From Novilysobacter antarcticus (lineage in GTDB: Bacteria; Pseudomonadota; Gammaproteobacteria; Xanthomonadales; Xanthomonadaceae): 64,000 nucleotides of DNA. Every line of letters begins with the position of its first letter. The stretch's first letter is position 1. Location of the stretch: contig NZ_JAIEUJ010000001.1 of the NCBI RefSeq assembly GCF_019802285.1, forward strand, positions 372,001 through 436,000, written 5' to 3'. Both the position numbers and the translations under genes were made by a program. The notes below the pieces were generated by a model. The model saw only the letters and a list, made by a program, of their open reading frames with translations. It was not told the origin of the DNA and made no database searches. Shown piece by piece: positions 26,380-38,233 of the stretch.

Positions 26380-27390
26380 ATGACCCCCAGGCACTTCCTC
26401 AATACCCAGGACTGGTCCCGCTCCGACCTCGACGCGCTGCTGGTGCAGGCAGCGGCGTTCAAGCGCGACAAGCTGGATGACCAGCTCAAGGGCAAGTCGA
26501 TCGCGCTGGTGTTCTTCAACCCGTCGATGCGCACCCGCACCAGCTTCGAGCTGGGAGCGTTCCAACTCGGTGCCCATGCGATCGTGTTGCAGCCCGGCAA
26601 GGATGCATGGCCAATCGAATTCGACCTGGGCACGGTGATGGATGGCGATACCGAGGAGCACATCGCGGAAGTCGCCCAGGTGCTGGGGCGCTATGTGGAC
26701 ATGATCGGCGTGCGCGCCTTCCCGAAGTTCGTCGACTGGTCGCTGGACCGCCAGGACCGCGTGCTGAAGGCATTTGCGCAATACTCGCCGGTGCCGGTGA
26801 TCAACATGGAGACGATCACCCACCCGTGCCAGGAACTCGCCCACGTGATGGCGCTGCAGGAGCACTTCGGCACCGCCGACCTGCGTGGCAAGAAATTCGT
26901 GCTGACCTGGACCTACCACCCCAAGCCGCTCAACACGGCGGTAGCGAACTCGGCGCTCACCATCGCCACGCGCATGGGCATGGACGTGACCCTGCTGTGC
27001 CCGACGCCCGAGTACGTGCTCGATGAGCGCTTCATGGGCTGGGCGGCGGACAACGTTGCCGAAAGCGGCGGCTCGCTGGCAGTCAGCCATGACATCGCCA
27101 GCGCCTACGCCGGTGCCGATGTGGTGTATGCCAAGAGCTGGGGCGCGCTGCCGTACTTCGGCAACTGGGCGCCGGAAAAACCGATCCGCGACCAGTACCG
27201 GCACTTCATCGTGGACGAAGCCAAGATGGCGCTGACCAACAATGGCGTGTTCAGTCACTGCCTGCCGCTGCGTCGCAACGTCAAGGCGACCGATGCGGTG
27301 ATGGACTCGCCTCAGTGCATCGCGATCAACGAGGCCGAGAACCGGCTGCACGTGCAAAAAGCGATCATGACCGCCCTGGCGGGTCGCTAG
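26380..27390 (+). CDS. argF': N-acetylornithine carbamoyltransferase
   Basis: The 336-residue protein belongs to the acetylornithine transcarbamylase (AOTCase) branch known from Xanthomonas, which carbamoylates N-acetyl-L-ornithine to N-acetylcitrulline. The carbamoyl phosphate loop SMRTRTSFELG is at residues 49-59 and HPCQ at 148-151. Glu92, the residue that in Xanthomonas AOTCase selects the acetylated substrate, is present at exactly that position (GDTEEHIAE). The C-terminal HCLPLRRNVKATD segment is also of this branch. It is the first gene of the arginine cluster. Confidence 0.96.
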   Translation: MTPRHFLNTQDWSRSDLDALLVQAAAFKRDKLDDQLKGKSIALVFFNPSMRTRTSFELGAFQLGAHAIVLQPGKDAWPIEFDLGTVMDGDTEEHIAEVAQVLGRYVDMIGVRAFPKFVDWSLDRQDRVLKAFAQYSPVPVINMETITHPCQELAHVMALQEHFGTADLRGKKFVLTWTYHPKPLNTAVANSALTIATRMGMDVTLLCPTPEYVLDERFMGWAADNVAESGGSLAVSHDIASAYAGADVVYAKSWGALPYFGNWAPEKPIRDQYRHFIVDEAKMALTNNGVFSHCLPLRRNVKATDAVMDSPQCIAINEAENRLHVQKAIMTALAGR

Positions 27391-27466
27391 CTGCTGCGTC
27401 TGACCGCTTACCCCACATCCCCAACGCCCGGCGACCGACGGGCCACCGCCACACCGAGACTCTCCC

Positions 27467-28666
27467 ATGACCGACAAGAATATCGTCCTCGCCTTCTCCG
27501 GCGGACTCGACACCAGCTTCTGCGTGCCCTACCTGCAGGAGCGCGGTTGGCAGGTCCACACCGTGTTTGCCGATACCGGAGGCGTGGACGAAGAGGAGCG
27601 CGCCTTCATCGAGCAGCGCGCGGCCGAGCTGGGGGTTGCCTCGCATGTGACCGTGGATGGCGGCCCGGCGATCTGGGAAGGCTTCGTCAAGCCGTTCATC
27701 TGGGCAGGCGAAGGCTATCAGGCGCAATACCCGCTGCTGGTGTCCGACCGTTACCTGATCGTCGATGCCGCGCTGAAGCGCTGCGACGAGCTGGGCACCC
27801 GGGTCATCGCGCATGGCTGCACCGGCATGGGTAACGACCAGGTGCGCTTCGACCTGACCGTGAAGTCGCTGGGCGACTACGAGATCATCGCGCCGATCCG
27901 CGAGATCCAGAAGGAGCACACCGAAGTGCGCGCCTACGAGCAGAAGTACCTGGAGGACCGGGGCTTTGGCGTGCGCGCCAAGCAGCAGGCCTACACGATC
28001 AACGAGAACCTGCTCGGCCTGACCATGTCCGGCGGCGAGATCGACCGCTGGCAGGCGCCCGGTGAAGGCGCGACCGGCTGGTGCAAGCCACGTGCGCAGT
28101 GGCCGGAGCAGCCGCTGCAGGTACGGATCGGCTTCGAGCGCGGCGAAGCGGTCAGTCTCGACGGGCAGCGCATGCCCGGTCACGACATGCTGGCGCGCCT
28201 GAACGCGTTGTTCGCGCAGTACGGGGTCGGCCGCGGGATCTACACCGGCGACACCACCATCGGCCTGAAGGGCCGGATCATCTACGAAGCGCCCGGCCTG
28301 GCCGCACTGCAGACCGCGCATCGGGCATTGGAGGAGACGGTGCTGAGCAAACACCAGAACCGCTTCAAGCCGGAGGTCGCGCGCAAGTGGGTCGAGCTGG
28401 TGTACGAGGGCTTCTTCCATGACCCGCTGAAGACCGACCTGGAAGCCTTCCTGGCGTCCAGCCAGGCAACCGTCAACGGTGAGGTCGTCGTGGAGACCCA
28501 CGGTGGCAGCGTCACCGCAGTGGCGATCGATTCGCCGCACATCCTCAACGCCAAGGGCGCGACCTACGCGCAGGCCGCGGATTGGGGCGTGGCCGAGGCG
28601 GAAGGCTTCATCAAGCTGTTCGGTATGAGCAGCACGCTCTGGGCCGAGGTCAACCGTGCTCCCTGA
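27467..28666 (+). CDS. argG: Argininosuccinate synthase
   Basis: The 399-residue enzyme joins citrulline and aspartate with ATP. The pyrophosphatase loop [10 protein letters not shown] is at the N-terminus, and the segments [14 protein letters not shown] and [12 protein letters not shown] are of the short argG type used by Xanthomonadaceae. It follows argF' by 76 nt, and its end overlaps the GTG start of the deacetylase gene by 11 nt. Confidence 0.96.
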   Translation: MTDKNIVLAFSGGLDTSFCVPYLQERGWQVHTVFADTGGVDEEERAFIEQRAAELGVASHVTVDGGPAIWEGFVKPFIWAGEGYQAQYPLLVSDRYLIVDAALKRCDELGTRVIAHGCTGMGNDQVRFDLTVKSLGDYEIIAPIREIQKEHTEVRAYEQKYLEDRGFGVRAKQQAYTINENLLGLTMSGGEIDRWQAPGEGATGWCKPRAQWPEQPLQVRIGFERGEAVSLDGQRMPGHDMLARLNALFAQYGVGRGIYTGDTTIGLKGRIIYEAPGLAALQTAHRALEETVLSKHQNRFKPEVARKWVELVYEGFFHDPLKTDLEAFLASSQATVNGEVVVETHGGSVTAVAIDSPHILNAKGATYAQAADWGVAEAEGFIKLFGMSSTLWAEVNRAP

Positions 28667-29750
28667 CGTCCTGCGCCACCTTGAAGCCCTGGTTGCCTTT
28701 GACACCCGCAACCCGCCGCGGCTGATCGGCACCGGCGGCATCTTCGACTACCTGCGCGCGCAGCTGCCGGGGTTCCGGATCGAGGTCACCGACCACGGCG
28801 ACGGTGCGGTATCGATGCTCGCCGTGCGCGGCCAACCGACGCGGCTGTTCAACGTGCATCTGGACACCGTGCCGTCTTCGCCGGCGTGGAGTGCCGATCC
28901 GCATGTGCTGCGGGTCGATGGCGGCCGCGCGGTGGGTCTGGGTGCATGCGACATCAAGGGCGCGGCGGCCGGATTGCTCGCGGCGGCAGCGGTCACCAGC
29001 GGCGATGCGGCCTTCCTGTTCAGCACCGACGAGGAGGCCAATGACCCGCGCTGCATCGCCGCCTTCCTGGGCAGCGGCCACGGCTTCCAGGAAGTGATCG
29101 TGGCGGAGCCGACGAACTGCGAAGCGGTGCTCGCCCATCGCGGAATCGCCTCGGTGCTGATGCACTTCCAGGGCGCCGCCGGCCATGCCTCCGGCGCGAA
29201 TGCCGTCCACGCCAGCGCGCTGCACCAGGCGATGCGGTGGGGCAGCCGGGCGCTGGATTTCGTCGCCGACCAGTCGCATCAACGTTTCGGTGGCCTGACC
29301 GGGCTGCGCTTCAACATCGGCCGGGTCGAGGGTGGCATCAAAGCCAACATGATCGCCCCCAGCGCCGAGGTGCGCTTCGGTTTCCGCCCGTTGCCGTCCA
29401 TGTCCATCGATGAGTTGCACCATCAGTTCGGCACGCTTTCCGAGCCGGGCGCGGTGGAGCGCTATCAGGAGACCTTCCGCGGGCCACCGCTGCCGTCGGG
29501 CGATATCGCCACGGCGGAGGACCGCCGCCTGCAGGCACGCGATCTGGCCGAGGCACTCGATCTGCCGATTGGTCCCGCGGTCGACTTCTGGACCGAGGCA
29601 TCGCTGTTCTCGGCCGCTGGGATGACCGCGATCGTCTACGGACCCGGCCACATCGCCCAGGCCCACACCGCCGACGAGTGGGTCGAACTTGACCAGCTCG
29701 AGCGCTACGCCGAGTCGATCCGCCGCATCCTGGACCAGCCGCCTGGTTGA
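28656..29750 (+). CDS. argE: N-acetylornithine/N-acetylcitrulline deacetylase (M20 family)
   Basis: The 364-residue M20 zinc hydrolase starts at GTG 28656. Metal-site motifs visible are [29 protein letters not shown] and EPTN, and a late [14 protein letters not shown]. In organisms with AOTCase the enzyme removes the acetyl group from N-acetylcitrulline to give citrulline for ArgG, which fits its place between argG and the kinase fusion gene. Confidence 0.92.
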   Translation: MLPDVLRHLEALVAFDTRNPPRLIGTGGIFDYLRAQLPGFRIEVTDHGDGAVSMLAVRGQPTRLFNVHLDTVPSSPAWSADPHVLRVDGGRAVGLGACDIKGAAAGLLAAAAVTSGDAAFLFSTDEEANDPRCIAAFLGSGHGFQEVIVAEPTNCEAVLAHRGIASVLMHFQGAAGHASGANAVHASALHQAMRWGSRALDFVADQSHQRFGGLTGLRFNIGRVEGGIKANMIAPSAEVRFGFRPLPSMSIDELHHQFGTLSEPGAVERYQETFRGPPLPSGDIATAEDRRLQARDLAEALDLPIGPAVDFWTEASLFSAAGMTAIVYGPGHIAQAHTADEWVELDQLERYAESIRRILDQPPG

Positions 29751-29822
29751 GGTCTGCTGCGACCCCGCCACCGCCCCGCGTCAATCGCGACTTGCTACCA
29801 CCGCCCCCATCAACGAATCCCC

Positions 29823-31205
29823 ATGACCATTCCTCCTTCCGCGAACGATATCCAGACCCGCCAGACCATCGTGCGCTTGCTGTCCAGCATGGCCAGCGCC
29901 AAGGAGATCAGCCAGTACCTGAAGCGGTTCTCCCAGCTCGACGCGGCACGCTTCGCCGTGGTCAAGGTGGGCGGCGCGGTGCTCCGCGACGACCTGGATG
30001 CACTCACCTCGTCGCTGGCATTCCTGCAGGACGTCGGCCTCACTCCGATCGTCCTGCACGGCGCCGGACCGCAGCTGGATGACGAATTTTCCGCCGCGGG
30101 AATCGAGAAGCAGACGGTCAACGGCCTGCGGGTAACGACCCCGGAGGCGCTGGCGATTGTTCGGCGCGTATTCCACGCGCAGAACCTGCGGCTGGTGGAA
30201 GCCCTGCAGCGGGGTGGGGCGCGGGCCACCTCGATCGTCTCCGGGGTGTTCGAGGCGGACTTCCTGGACCGCGACGCCCTCGGGCTGGTCGGCGAGGTGA
30301 CGCGGGTCGACCTGGCCCCCATCCAGGCCAGCCTGCAGGCGGGGTCGATCCCGGTGATCGCCAGCCTCGGCGAAACCACCGGCGGACAGATCCTCAACGT
30401 CAATGCCGATTTCGCCGCCAGCGAGCTGGTCCAGGTACTGCAGCCCTACAAGATCGTGTTCCTGACCGGCACCGGTGGGCTGCTGGACGACCAGGGCAGG
30501 ATCATCGACTCGATCAATCTCTCCACCGAGTACACCGACCTGATGAACCAGCCTTGGATCAACGGCGGCATGCGGGTGAAGATCCAGCAGGTCAAGGACC
30601 TTCTCGACAAGCTGCCGCCGTCCTCGTCGGTGTCGATCACCCAGCCCTCTGAACTGGCCAAGGAGCTGTTCACCCACAAGGGTTCGGGCACCCTGGTCCG
30701 ACGCGGCGAGCGGGTGCTGCAGGTCGACCGCTGGGAGGCCTTGGACCGGCCGCGTCTGCGCACGTTGATCGAGTCCGCCTTCGGCCGCCAGCTGGCCCCC
30801 GACTACTTCGAGCGCACGAAGCTGCTGCGTGCCTTCGTCAGCGAGAACTACCGCGCAGCGGTGGTGCTTACCGATGAGGACGGCTACACCTACCTGGACA
30901 AGTTCGCGGTGCTCGACGACGCTCAAGGCGAAGGCCTCGGGCGCGCGGTGTGGCAGGTCATGCGCGACCAGACGCCGCGGCTGTTCTGGCGCTCACGCCA
31001 CGGCAACCCGGTAAACGCCTTCTACTACGCGCAGTCCGACGGCCACTGCAAACAGGATAAATGGAAGGTGTTCTGGTACGGCCTCGAGAACTTCGATGAG
31101 ATCGCGAGCTGCGTTGCCCACTGTGCGACCCGCAGCGCCACGCTGGTCGATCCGGCCGATGACAAGACGAACCAGGCCCCGGCTGCGGCGGGAGCTTCGA
31201 AGTGA
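29823..31205 (+). CDS. argB: Bifunctional N-acetylglutamate synthase/kinase
   Basis: The 460-residue fusion has an amino-acid kinase domain (~1-290: [35 protein letters not shown]) followed by a GNAT-like acetyltransferase domain (~300-440: [56 protein letters not shown]). Together they catalyse steps one and two of arginine synthesis. This NAGS-K fusion is known from Xanthomonas and Maricaulis and resembles the vertebrate synthase. Its stop codon overlaps the argC start by 4 nt (GTGA). Confidence 0.95.
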   Translation: MTIPPSANDIQTRQTIVRLLSSMASAKEISQYLKRFSQLDAARFAVVKVGGAVLRDDLDALTSSLAFLQDVGLTPIVLHGAGPQLDDEFSAAGIEKQTVNGLRVTTPEALAIVRRVFHAQNLRLVEALQRGGARATSIVSGVFEADFLDRDALGLVGEVTRVDLAPIQASLQAGSIPVIASLGETTGGQILNVNADFAASELVQVLQPYKIVFLTGTGGLLDDQGRIIDSINLSTEYTDLMNQPWINGGMRVKIQQVKDLLDKLPPSSSVSITQPSELAKELFTHKGSGTLVRRGERVLQVDRWEALDRPRLRTLIESAFGRQLAPDYFERTKLLRAFVSENYRAAVVLTDEDGYTYLDKFAVLDDAQGEGLGRAVWQVMRDQTPRLFWRSRHGNPVNAFYYAQSDGHCKQDKWKVFWYGLENFDEIASCVAHCATRSATLVDPADDKTNQAPAAAGASK

Positions 31206-32155
31206 CGCGGTCAACGATCAACGTGGGGCTGGTGGGTGCGCGCGGGCATACCGGCGCCGAGTTGATGCGCCTGATCGCCGGGCATCCGCACTTCGCACTG
31301 GGATTCGTCTCCTCGCGCGAATTCGCCGGGCAGCGCGTGGCCGACCATCATGAAGTCGTCGCCGGTGACCTGCGCTACCAGAGTTCCACACCGGAGGCCG
31401 TCGCCACGGCGGGCATGGATGCCTACGTCCTCGCCATGCCGAACGACAAGGCCGGCGAATACGTCGCGGCCCTGGACGCCGCTGGTACCGATCCAGTGAT
31501 CGTCGATCTGTCGGCCGACTACCGCTTCGACGCGGACTGGTACTACGGTCTGCCGGAGCTGACCCGGAAGCATTACGCAGGCCAGCGCCGGATCAGCAAT
31601 CCGGGCTGCTACGCGACCGCGATGCAGCTGGTGCTGGCGCCGATGCTGGACATGCTCGACGGCCCCGCGCAGTGCTTTGGCGTGTCGGGCTACTCGGGTG
31701 CCGGTACCACGCCATCGGATCGCAACGATCCGGCACTGCTGCGCGACAACCTCATGCCGTACGCCCTGGCCGGTCATATCCATGAGCGCGAGGTCAGCCA
31801 TCGGCTGGGCCATCCGGTCGAGTTCATGCCGCACGTGGCACCGCATTTCCGCGGCATCACCATGACCGCCAACATGCACCTGCGACAGTCCCTCACCCGC
31901 GAGGAGGTCGTTGCCCGCTACCGGGATCGCTACGCTGACGAGCCGCTGGTGCGGGTTGTTGATGGCGCCCCGTGGGTGAGCGCGATCGCCGGTCGGCACC
32001 ACGTCGATATCGGCGGGTTCACCCTGTCCGCCGATGGGCGCCGGCTGGTGGCAGTCGCCACCGAGGACAACCTCCTCAAGGGTGCCGCCACGCAGGCCAT
32101 GCAGAACCTCAACCGGGCCTTCGCGCTGCCCGAGCTGACCGGAATCCCGGTCTAA
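31202..32155 (+). CDS. argC: N-acetyl-gamma-glutamyl-phosphate reductase
   Basis: The 317-residue NADPH-dependent reductase starts at GTG 31202. It has the Rossmann motif [13 protein letters not shown], the catalytic cysteine in SNPGCYATA and the conserved HVAPHFRGI segment. It makes N-acetylglutamate semialdehyde. It is translationally coupled to the preceding fusion gene and followed 25 nt later by argH. Confidence 0.97.
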   Translation: MTRSTINVGLVGARGHTGAELMRLIAGHPHFALGFVSSREFAGQRVADHHEVVAGDLRYQSSTPEAVATAGMDAYVLAMPNDKAGEYVAALDAAGTDPVIVDLSADYRFDADWYYGLPELTRKHYAGQRRISNPGCYATAMQLVLAPMLDMLDGPAQCFGVSGYSGAGTTPSDRNDPALLRDNLMPYALAGHIHEREVSHRLGHPVEFMPHVAPHFRGITMTANMHLRQSLTREEVVARYRDRYADEPLVRVVDGAPWVSAIAGRHHVDIGGFTLSADGRRLVAVATEDNLLKGAATQAMQNLNRAFALPELTGIPV

Positions 32156-32180
32156 TCCGACCAGGCAGGAACCCCAAACC

Positions 32181-33497
32181 ATGACCCAGCTTCTTTGGCA
32201 GAAACCCGGCGTGCAGGTCGATGAGCGCATCCAGCATTTCTGCGCCGGCGCCGACGTGATCCTCGACCGCGAGTTCCTGCTGTTCGACATCCAGGCCAGC
32301 CGCGCCCATGCGCAGGGCCTGCAGATGATCGGCATCCTCGACGCGACTGAGCTGGACGCGATCGAGCGTGAACTGACAGCCCTGGCCGATGACTTCTCCA
32401 GTGGCCGCTTCGTCCTTGACGCGACCTACGAGGACGGGCATTCGGCGATCGAAGCGCGCCTCATCGACCGGCTGGGCGATGCGGGCCGCAAGATCCACAC
32501 TGGCCGCAGCCGCAACGACCAGGTGTTGGTGGCGACGCGCCTGTGGCTGAAGGACCGGCTGGCGCGACTGCGCGAGCTGTGCACCGAAATTGCCGGCATC
32601 GCGCTGGCGCGCGCGGACGTGGAGTCCGACCTGCCCCTGCCGGGATACACACATATCCAGCGCGCGGTCGTGTCCTCGGCAGGCATGTGGTGGTCGGCGT
32701 GGGCGGAGGCATTTATCGACAACGCCGCGCGCGCGGGCGACACCCTGGCGTGGGTGGACGCCAATCCGCTGGGCAGCGCCGCCGGCTACGGGGTCAACCT
32801 GCCGCTGGCGCGCGACCACACCACGCAGGCGCTGGGCTTCGGGCGCATGCAGCTGTCGGCGACTTACGCCCAGCTGTCGCGTGGCAAGTTCGAGATGGCG
32901 GCGATCGAGGCTCTGTCCAGTGGCATGCTCGACCTGCGTCGACTGGCCTGGGACCTGAGCCTGTTTACCAGCGCGGAGTTCGGCTTTGTCACCCTGCCGG
33001 CGCAGTACACCACCGGCAGTTCGATCATGCCCAACAAACGCAACCCGGACGTCATCGAATTGATGCGCGCCAGCTATGCGAGTGTCGCCGCGGCGCGCAG
33101 CGAGATCGAGCAATTGCTGTCACTGCCGTCGGGCTACCACCGCGACCTGCAGTTCAGCAAAGGCGCGATCTTCCACGCCTTCGGCCGCGGCCTGGGCGCG
33201 CTGGAGCTGTTGCCCGACCTGCTGCGCAACCTGGAGTGGAAGCCCGAAGCGATGCGGGCCGCCCTTGAGCCATCGATGTACGCCACCGACCTTGCCGTGG
33301 ATCTGGCGCGGGCGGGAACCCCGTTCCGCGATGCCTACCGTCAGGCAGCCGACCCGGCGCGTTGGGAGGCAGGTGATGCGGATGCCAGCCTGGCGGCGCG
33401 CGTGTCCCCGGGAGCCGCGGGCGACCTGCGTCTGGACGTCTTGCGCGAGCGCCTGCATGCACTGGGCGGTCGGGTGGAAGCTGCGCCTCAGACGTAG
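32181..33497 (+). CDS. argH: Argininosuccinate lyase
   Basis: The 438-residue fumarase/aspartase-superfamily enzyme releases arginine and fumarate. The family signature is [12 protein letters not shown], with TGRSRNDQV and GYTHIQRA also present. AGGAACCCCAAACC precedes the ATG. It is the last gene of the cluster and overlaps the convergent YgiC-like gene tail to tail by 10 nt. Confidence 0.97.
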   Translation: MTQLLWQKPGVQVDERIQHFCAGADVILDREFLLFDIQASRAHAQGLQMIGILDATELDAIERELTALADDFSSGRFVLDATYEDGHSAIEARLIDRLGDAGRKIHTGRSRNDQVLVATRLWLKDRLARLRELCTEIAGIALARADVESDLPLPGYTHIQRAVVSSAGMWWSAWAEAFIDNAARAGDTLAWVDANPLGSAAGYGVNLPLARDHTTQALGFGRMQLSATYAQLSRGKFEMAAIEALSSGMLDLRRLAWDLSLFTSAEFGFVTLPAQYTTGSSIMPNKRNPDVIELMRASYASVAAARSEIEQLLSLPSGYHRDLQFSKGAIFHAFGRGLGALELLPDLLRNLEWKPEAMRAALEPSMYATDLAVDLARAGTPFRDAYRQAADPARWEAGDADASLAARVSPGAAGDLRLDVLRERLHALGGRVEAAPQT

Positions 33498-34672
33498 ATT
33501 TTCACGCTCGGCTGGATCTCGTCGATGATCGTGTGCGGGATGAACCGGGCGCTGTCACGGGTGATCGCGCTGGCATCCTCCCGCACGCCGATTCCGCAGG
33601 CGTGGTCACCTACCACCCAGCTGCCGACCATCGGGTAGTTGCCCGAGAACTCCGGCAGGCGATGCAGCGCCTGCCGGATGCTGGGTCCGCTGTACGGGCC
33701 ATCGCTCTCCTGCCAGCTGCCATCGGGCATGTGCATCGCCACGTTGGCGCCCTCGCGCGAGTGCAGGGGTTTGCGCACCCAGCCTTTTGCCAGCGCTGCG
33801 CCGTCGTCGAAGTGCGATTCCAGCAGGTTGGGGTGCCCCTGGTGACGTTGCCACAGCAGCGGCAGGATGCCCTTGTTGCTCAGCACCGCCTTCCACGCGG
33901 GCTCCAGCAGTTGCAGGTCGGAAGCGGGCAGGGCGAGGCCGAACTCCTCGTGCATCAGGTCTTCCAGCGGGTACAGCTTGAACAGGCTGCCGATCACGAC
34001 GTCGCTCATATCCGTGAAGCGCCCATCGGTGGACAGCCCGAGGTCCTCGATGGCAATGGAGGCGCCGTGCAGCCCGGCCTGCGCCGCGCAATCGCGCAGG
34101 TAGGTCACGGTGCCCTGGTCTTCCTCCGAATCGCGCACCGCGCTGAAGTACAGCGGGGGCGGCAGTTGCGCCGCCAGCTGGCCGAAGCGCTCCACCAGCG
34201 CCTCATGGATCGAGTTGAACTGGTCCGCGTGGCCCGGCAGTGTGCCCCGGTTGCGTTGGTCCTCCAGCCACTGCCACTGGAAGAAGGACGCCTCGAACAG
34301 CGATGTCGGGGTGTCGTAGTTCAGCTCGTAGAGCTTGGCCGGTCCGTTGCCGTCGTAGGCGAAATCCAGGCGGCCGTAGAGGTGCGGGTCGCGTCGTCGC
34401 CAGCTCTCGGCAATCCAGTCGCGGAAGGGCTCGGGAATCGCGAGCCGGGCCATCAACTCCTCGCTGGCAACGACCTCGCCGACCAGGTCCAGCGCCATCG
34501 CATGCAGCTCGATGCTGGGGTCTTCGATGTCGTCTTCAACCTGGCGCAAGGTGAAAGCGTAGTACGCGCTTTCATCCCAGTAGGGCTCGCCTTCGATGGT
34601 GTGGAAACGGAAGCCGGCCTCGTCCGCCCGCGCGCGCCAGTTGGAGCGCTCGGCAATGGCAATGCGTTTCAC
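33488..34672 (-). CDS. ygiC: YgiC-like glutathionylspermidine-synthase-family ATP-grasp protein
   Basis: The 394-residue protein starts at GTG 34672, where the similarity to E. coli YgiC begins ([29 protein letters not shown]). ATP-grasp features are visible in [26 protein letters not shown] and [16 protein letters not shown]. coli YgiC/YjfC belong to this family, but their substrate is not established and synthesis of glutathionylspermidine is not implied. It starts 4 nt after the stop of the YgiB-like lipoprotein gene, the same gene pair as in enterobacteria. Confidence 0.9.
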   Translation of the reverse strand: MKRIAIAERSNWRARADEAGFRFHTIEGEPYWDESAYYAFTLRQVEDDIEDPSIELHAMALDLVGEVVASEELMARLAIPEPFRDWIAESWRRRDPHLYGRLDFAYDGNGPAKLYELNYDTPTSLFEASFFQWQWLEDQRNRGTLPGHADQFNSIHEALVERFGQLAAQLPPPLYFSAVRDSEEDQGTVTYLRDCAAQAGLHGASIAIEDLGLSTDGRFTDMSDVVIGSLFKLYPLEDLMHEEFGLALPASDLQLLEPAWKAVLSNKGILPLLWQRHQGHPNLLESHFDDGAALAKGWVRKPLHSREGANVAMHMPDGSWQESDGPYSGPSIRQALHRLPEFSGNYPMVGSWVVGDHACGIGVREDASAITRDSARFIPHTIIDEIQPSVKIYV

Positions 34673-34676
34673 CGGA

Positions 34677-35219
34677 TCAACCGCCGGATGTCGTGCGTTT
34701 GCGGCTCGTGTCGCCAAAGCCGCCGCGGCTGGCGGTGACCGCGCGGTTGGGCTGGCTGTTGATCGGGGTCAGGGCGGTGCGGTTGGCGCCGGTCATGCCG
34801 GGGGCTGCCGGGCGTGCCCAGGCGTTGGCCTTGTCGCGGAACGCGGGCGCCGCCGCGGGCGCTGCGGCGGTGGCGCTGGCTGCGCGGCCCTGCAGCATCT
34901 GCGACATGAAGAATCCAGCCATCATCGGGCCGATGAACGAGGTGCCCGAGCGCGTGCGCTGCTCCACGCACTGATCGGCGTCATATTCCTGCTCGCACGC
35001 CGCGCGGCTGGCGAACTGCGGCGCGGAGTCGGCAGCCTGCTGCTGAGCGGTCTCGAACGCCTGCTGGCAAGTGGAGGAGTCGCCCGTGGCGCGGGCGCAG
35101 TTGTCCACCGAGGTGTACACGCCTTCCTGCAGCTGGCCCTGCGGCTCCAGCTGGCATGCCGAGAACAGCAGCGGCGCGGCGCTCATCAACAACAGCGTGG
35201 TGGTTTTCGATCGCTTCAT
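34677..35219 (-). CDS. ygiB: YgiB-like (DUF1190) lipoprotein
   Basis: The 180-residue product from ATG 35219 begins MKRSKTTTLLLMSAAPLLFSAC, a lipoprotein leader, then the cysteine pattern of DUF1190 (DNCARATGDSSTC, ACEQEYDADQC), an Ala-rich middle (FIGPMMAGFFMSQML) and an Arg/Ser/Gly tail. The function of this family is unknown. The pairing with the YgiC-like ATP-grasp gene, 4 nt downstream, suggests a joint role. Confidence 0.88.
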   Translation of the reverse strand: MKRSKTTTLLLMSAAPLLFSACQLEPQGQLQEGVYTSVDNCARATGDSSTCQQAFETAQQQAADSAPQFASRAACEQEYDADQCVEQRTRSGTSFIGPMMAGFFMSQMLQGRAASATAAAPAAAPAFRDKANAWARPAAPGMTGANRTALTPINSQPNRAVTASRGGFGDTSRKRTTSGG

Positions 35220-35615
35220 GCCTGGAGTCCGGAGTGACAATGCTGAGCGGATCTTAGCCGATACGGGTGCCCGGCTCCTGGCAGCCGGGTTGGGTTGGGC
35301 ACGCGACCCTGTTAGGCTGGCGTGCTTGTCGAATCCGGTTTCCGGCGTCATTTGCGACGTGCCGATGGTTTCGGATTCGCACTTCCTGCGGCTGGCTGGT
35401 GGACCCGGCCGCTACCGGGGCTGTTTCCCGTCAAGCCTGTTTGCGCTTGAGTCCTTGCAGCTCCTGTCTGCGACCGTGCAAGGTCGCTGTTGGCTTGATC
35501 GATCGCCATCGGAAGTGCCCAACCGTTCGCGATTTCGCGACCTGCCAATACCATTGCCAGAAGGCGATGTTGTGTCCCACTCTGGCCACACACCCATGGA
35601 GCACTGGTTACAACG
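35220..35615 (+). other. Intergenic region between ygiB and proB
   Basis: About 400 nt separate the divergent ygiB and proB starts. No coding frame with family similarity, tRNA or clear hairpin with a T-run was seen. It must contain the two promoters, but no -35/-10 pair stands out. Confidence 0.4.
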
Positions 35616-36761
35616 ATGACTTCCGCATTTACCGAGCAGCCCCTTCCCCCTTGGCGACGCGCTGTCATCAAGGTCGGCAGCAGTCTTTTGACCGATGGAA
35701 AAGGGGGGCTTGGCAAGCGCAATGCCGCTGCCCTGGCGGGGTTGATCGGCCATTTCGCCGATCAGGGGCGCGAGGTGCTGCTGGTGTCCTCAGGCGCGGT
35801 CGCCGCCGGGCGCGGCCTGATGGCCCGCCACAACATGGGCGTGATCCAGCGCCAGGCCTTGGCGGCTCTCGGCCAGGCACCCATGCTGACCCTCTGGCAG
35901 GGCCTGATGGAACAGCCTGTCGCCCAGGTGCTGCTGAGCCATGACGACCTGCGCAACCGTCGTCGTTACCTCAATGCGCAATCCACGCTGCGCGAGCTGC
36001 TTCGCATCGGCGCGCTGCCGATCATCAATGAGAACGACACCGTCGCGGTGGCCGAGCTCAAACTGGGCGACAACGACAATCTGGCCGCCGCAGTGGCCAC
36101 CATGGTCGAGGCGGACATACTGCTGATCGCCACCGACACCAGCGGATTGTTTACCGGGCATCCGGTGCAAGACCCGGATGCCAAGCCGGTGCCCAAGATC
36201 GACCAGATCACTACCGACATCATGCGCATGACCTCCGGCGGTGCCGGCGAGCTGGGGACCGGCGGCATGTACACCAAGCTCGAGGCGGCCATCAAATGCG
36301 CATCCGCCGGCATTGGTACCGCGCTGTTCTGTGGCCATGATGCGAAAGCCATCGCTGCACTGGCCCAGGACCGCCTGCTGGGTACCTATATCGAGCCACA
36401 TGGTGACCAGCTCGTCGCGCGCAAGCAGTGGCTCCGGCACACACCGCCAAGCGGCGGCGCGATCCGCATCGACGCCGGTGCAGTGAAAGCGTTGTGCGAG
36501 CACGGCGCTTCACTGTTACCCGGCGGCGTGATCGCCGTGAACGGTGACTTTTCCCGCGATGCGATGGTCGACGTGCTCCCCGCAGAGGGCAACTGCAGGC
36601 TCGCCCGCGGGCTGGTCCAGTACCAGTCCAGCGACCTGCGCCGCATCGCCGGCCACCACAGCAGCGATATCCAGAAAATCCTCGGCTTCGACCACGGCCA
36701 TTCGGTGATCCGCCGCGAGGACATGGTCCTGCTGGCGCCCACCTCAACGGCCGAGTTTTGA
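35616..36761 (+). CDS. proB: Glutamate 5-kinase
   Basis: The 381-residue protein has an amino-acid kinase domain ([54 protein letters not shown]) and a C-terminal PUA domain (~285-375, [20 protein letters not shown]). It phosphorylates glutamate at the start of proline synthesis and is normally inhibited by proline. It is followed by proA 52 nt later. Confidence 0.97.
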   Translation: MTSAFTEQPLPPWRRAVIKVGSSLLTDGKGGLGKRNAAALAGLIGHFADQGREVLLVSSGAVAAGRGLMARHNMGVIQRQALAALGQAPMLTLWQGLMEQPVAQVLLSHDDLRNRRRYLNAQSTLRELLRIGALPIINENDTVAVAELKLGDNDNLAAAVATMVEADILLIATDTSGLFTGHPVQDPDAKPVPKIDQITTDIMRMTSGGAGELGTGGMYTKLEAAIKCASAGIGTALFCGHDAKAIAALAQDRLLGTYIEPHGDQLVARKQWLRHTPPSGGAIRIDAGAVKALCEHGASLLPGGVIAVNGDFSRDAMVDVLPAEGNCRLARGLVQYQSSDLRRIAGHHSSDIQKILGFDHGHSVIRREDMVLLAPTSTAEF

Positions 36762-36813
36762 ACACGCTTTCGAGTCGGGTTTCGAGTCAACCAGAATTCA
36801 AGGAGAACTTTCG

Positions 36814-38088
36814 ATGAGTGGATACGTCCGCGAACTTGCCCGGCGCGCCCGCGCCGCCTCCCATGTCATTGCCAAGCTGGACGCGCCTGCGCGCGGCGCC
36901 ATGCTCGAGGCGATGGCCAATGCGGTGGAGCAGGGCAGCGGCGATATCCTGACCGCTAACGCGCAGGACATGGCCCGCGCCGAACAGTCCGGTACGACCG
37001 GCGCGATGCTGGATCGCCTGCGTCTGGACGAGGGGCGGGTGGCCGACATCGTGGCCGCCATCCGCGAGATCGGTGAACTTCCCGATCCGGTCGGCGAGGT
37101 GACCCGTAGCCAGACAATGCCCAACGGCCTGAAGGTGGAGAAGGTCCGTATTCCGCTCGGCCTGATCGCGATGATCTACGAGGCGCGCCCGAACGTGACC
37201 GCCGACGCCGCCGCGCTGTGCCTGCGCGCCGGCAATGCGGTGCTGCTGCGGGGTGGCTCGGAGGCACGCGACAGCAATATCGCCATCGCCGCCTGCCTGC
37301 ACAAGGCGCTGCGCGAACAGGGCCTGCCGCCGGAGGCCGTCACCCTGGTCGAGGACACCGCGCGCGAGCACGTGCTGGAACTGCTCCAGCTGACCGACCT
37401 GATCGATCTGGCCATCCCGCGCGGCGGCGAGAAGCTGATCCATTTTGTCGCGGAGAACGCGCGCGTCCCGGTCATCAAGCACTACAAGGGCGTCTGCCAT
37501 CTGTATGTCGACAAGGCGGCCGACTTCGATCTCGCCCTGCGGCTGGCCATCGACGGCAAGCTGTCGCGCCCGGGCGTGTGCAATGCGCTGGAGACCATGC
37601 TGGTCCACGGTGATATTGCCGCGGAGTGGCTGCCGGGCGCGCTGAAGGATCTGCAGTCACGCGGCGCGGAGATCCGCGGCTGCACACGCACCCGTGCGTT
37701 GTTCCAGGATGCTGCGCTGGCAACCGATGAGGATTACGACCGCGAGTTCCTCGCACCCGTTCTGGCGGTCAAGGTGGTTGACTCCATCGACGATGCGCTG
37801 GCCCATATCCAGCGTTTCACCTCCGACCACACCGAGGTCATCGTCAGCCGCGATACCGGAGCGGTGGATCGTTTCATCCGCGAGATCCGCAGCTCGGCCG
37901 TGGTGGTCAACGCGTCCTCGCGGTTCAACGACGGTGGCCAGCTGGGCCTGGGCGCGGAGATCGGCATCTCCACCACCCGCCTGCATGCCTATGGGCCGAT
38001 GGGGCTGGAATCTCTGACTATCGAGCGCTACGTGGTGCGCGGTGAGGGCCAGGTGCGTCACCCCGACGTGGTCGCCGCGCAGGCCTGA
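36814..38088 (+). CDS. proA: Gamma-glutamyl phosphate reductase
   Basis: The 424-residue NADPH-dependent enzyme of the aldehyde dehydrogenase superfamily follows AAGGAGAA by 8 nt. It shows [17 protein letters not shown], the [14 protein letters not shown] segment containing the catalytic cysteine, and [20 protein letters not shown]. It gives glutamate semialdehyde, the precursor of pyrroline-5-carboxylate. Confidence 0.97.
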   Translation: MSGYVRELARRARAASHVIAKLDAPARGAMLEAMANAVEQGSGDILTANAQDMARAEQSGTTGAMLDRLRLDEGRVADIVAAIREIGELPDPVGEVTRSQTMPNGLKVEKVRIPLGLIAMIYEARPNVTADAAALCLRAGNAVLLRGGSEARDSNIAIAACLHKALREQGLPPEAVTLVEDTAREHVLELLQLTDLIDLAIPRGGEKLIHFVAENARVPVIKHYKGVCHLYVDKAADFDLALRLAIDGKLSRPGVCNALETMLVHGDIAAEWLPGALKDLQSRGAEIRGCTRTRALFQDAALATDEDYDREFLAPVLAVKVVDSIDDALAHIQRFTSDHTEVIVSRDTGAVDRFIREIRSSAVVVNASSRFNDGGQLGLGAEIGISTTRLHAYGPMGLESLTIERYVVRGEGQVRHPDVVAAQA

Positions 38089-38233
38089 CGCAGGCCTGCC
38101 ACTTCCAGCCGCCTTCGTGCGAGGACAGGGCGGATGTCCGCTTTGCCGATCGCATGGCGTGTACCTGTTGACGTGATGCCCCGGACCACTGACGGGCTCG
38201 CGGACCTCCTCCACGGACAACAGGGAAGACGAC

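Noticed and set aside
35267-35944. Coding frame upstream of and overlapping proB
   Set aside because: Composition is not protein-like and it overlaps proB in another frame; no ribosome binding site or homology seen.
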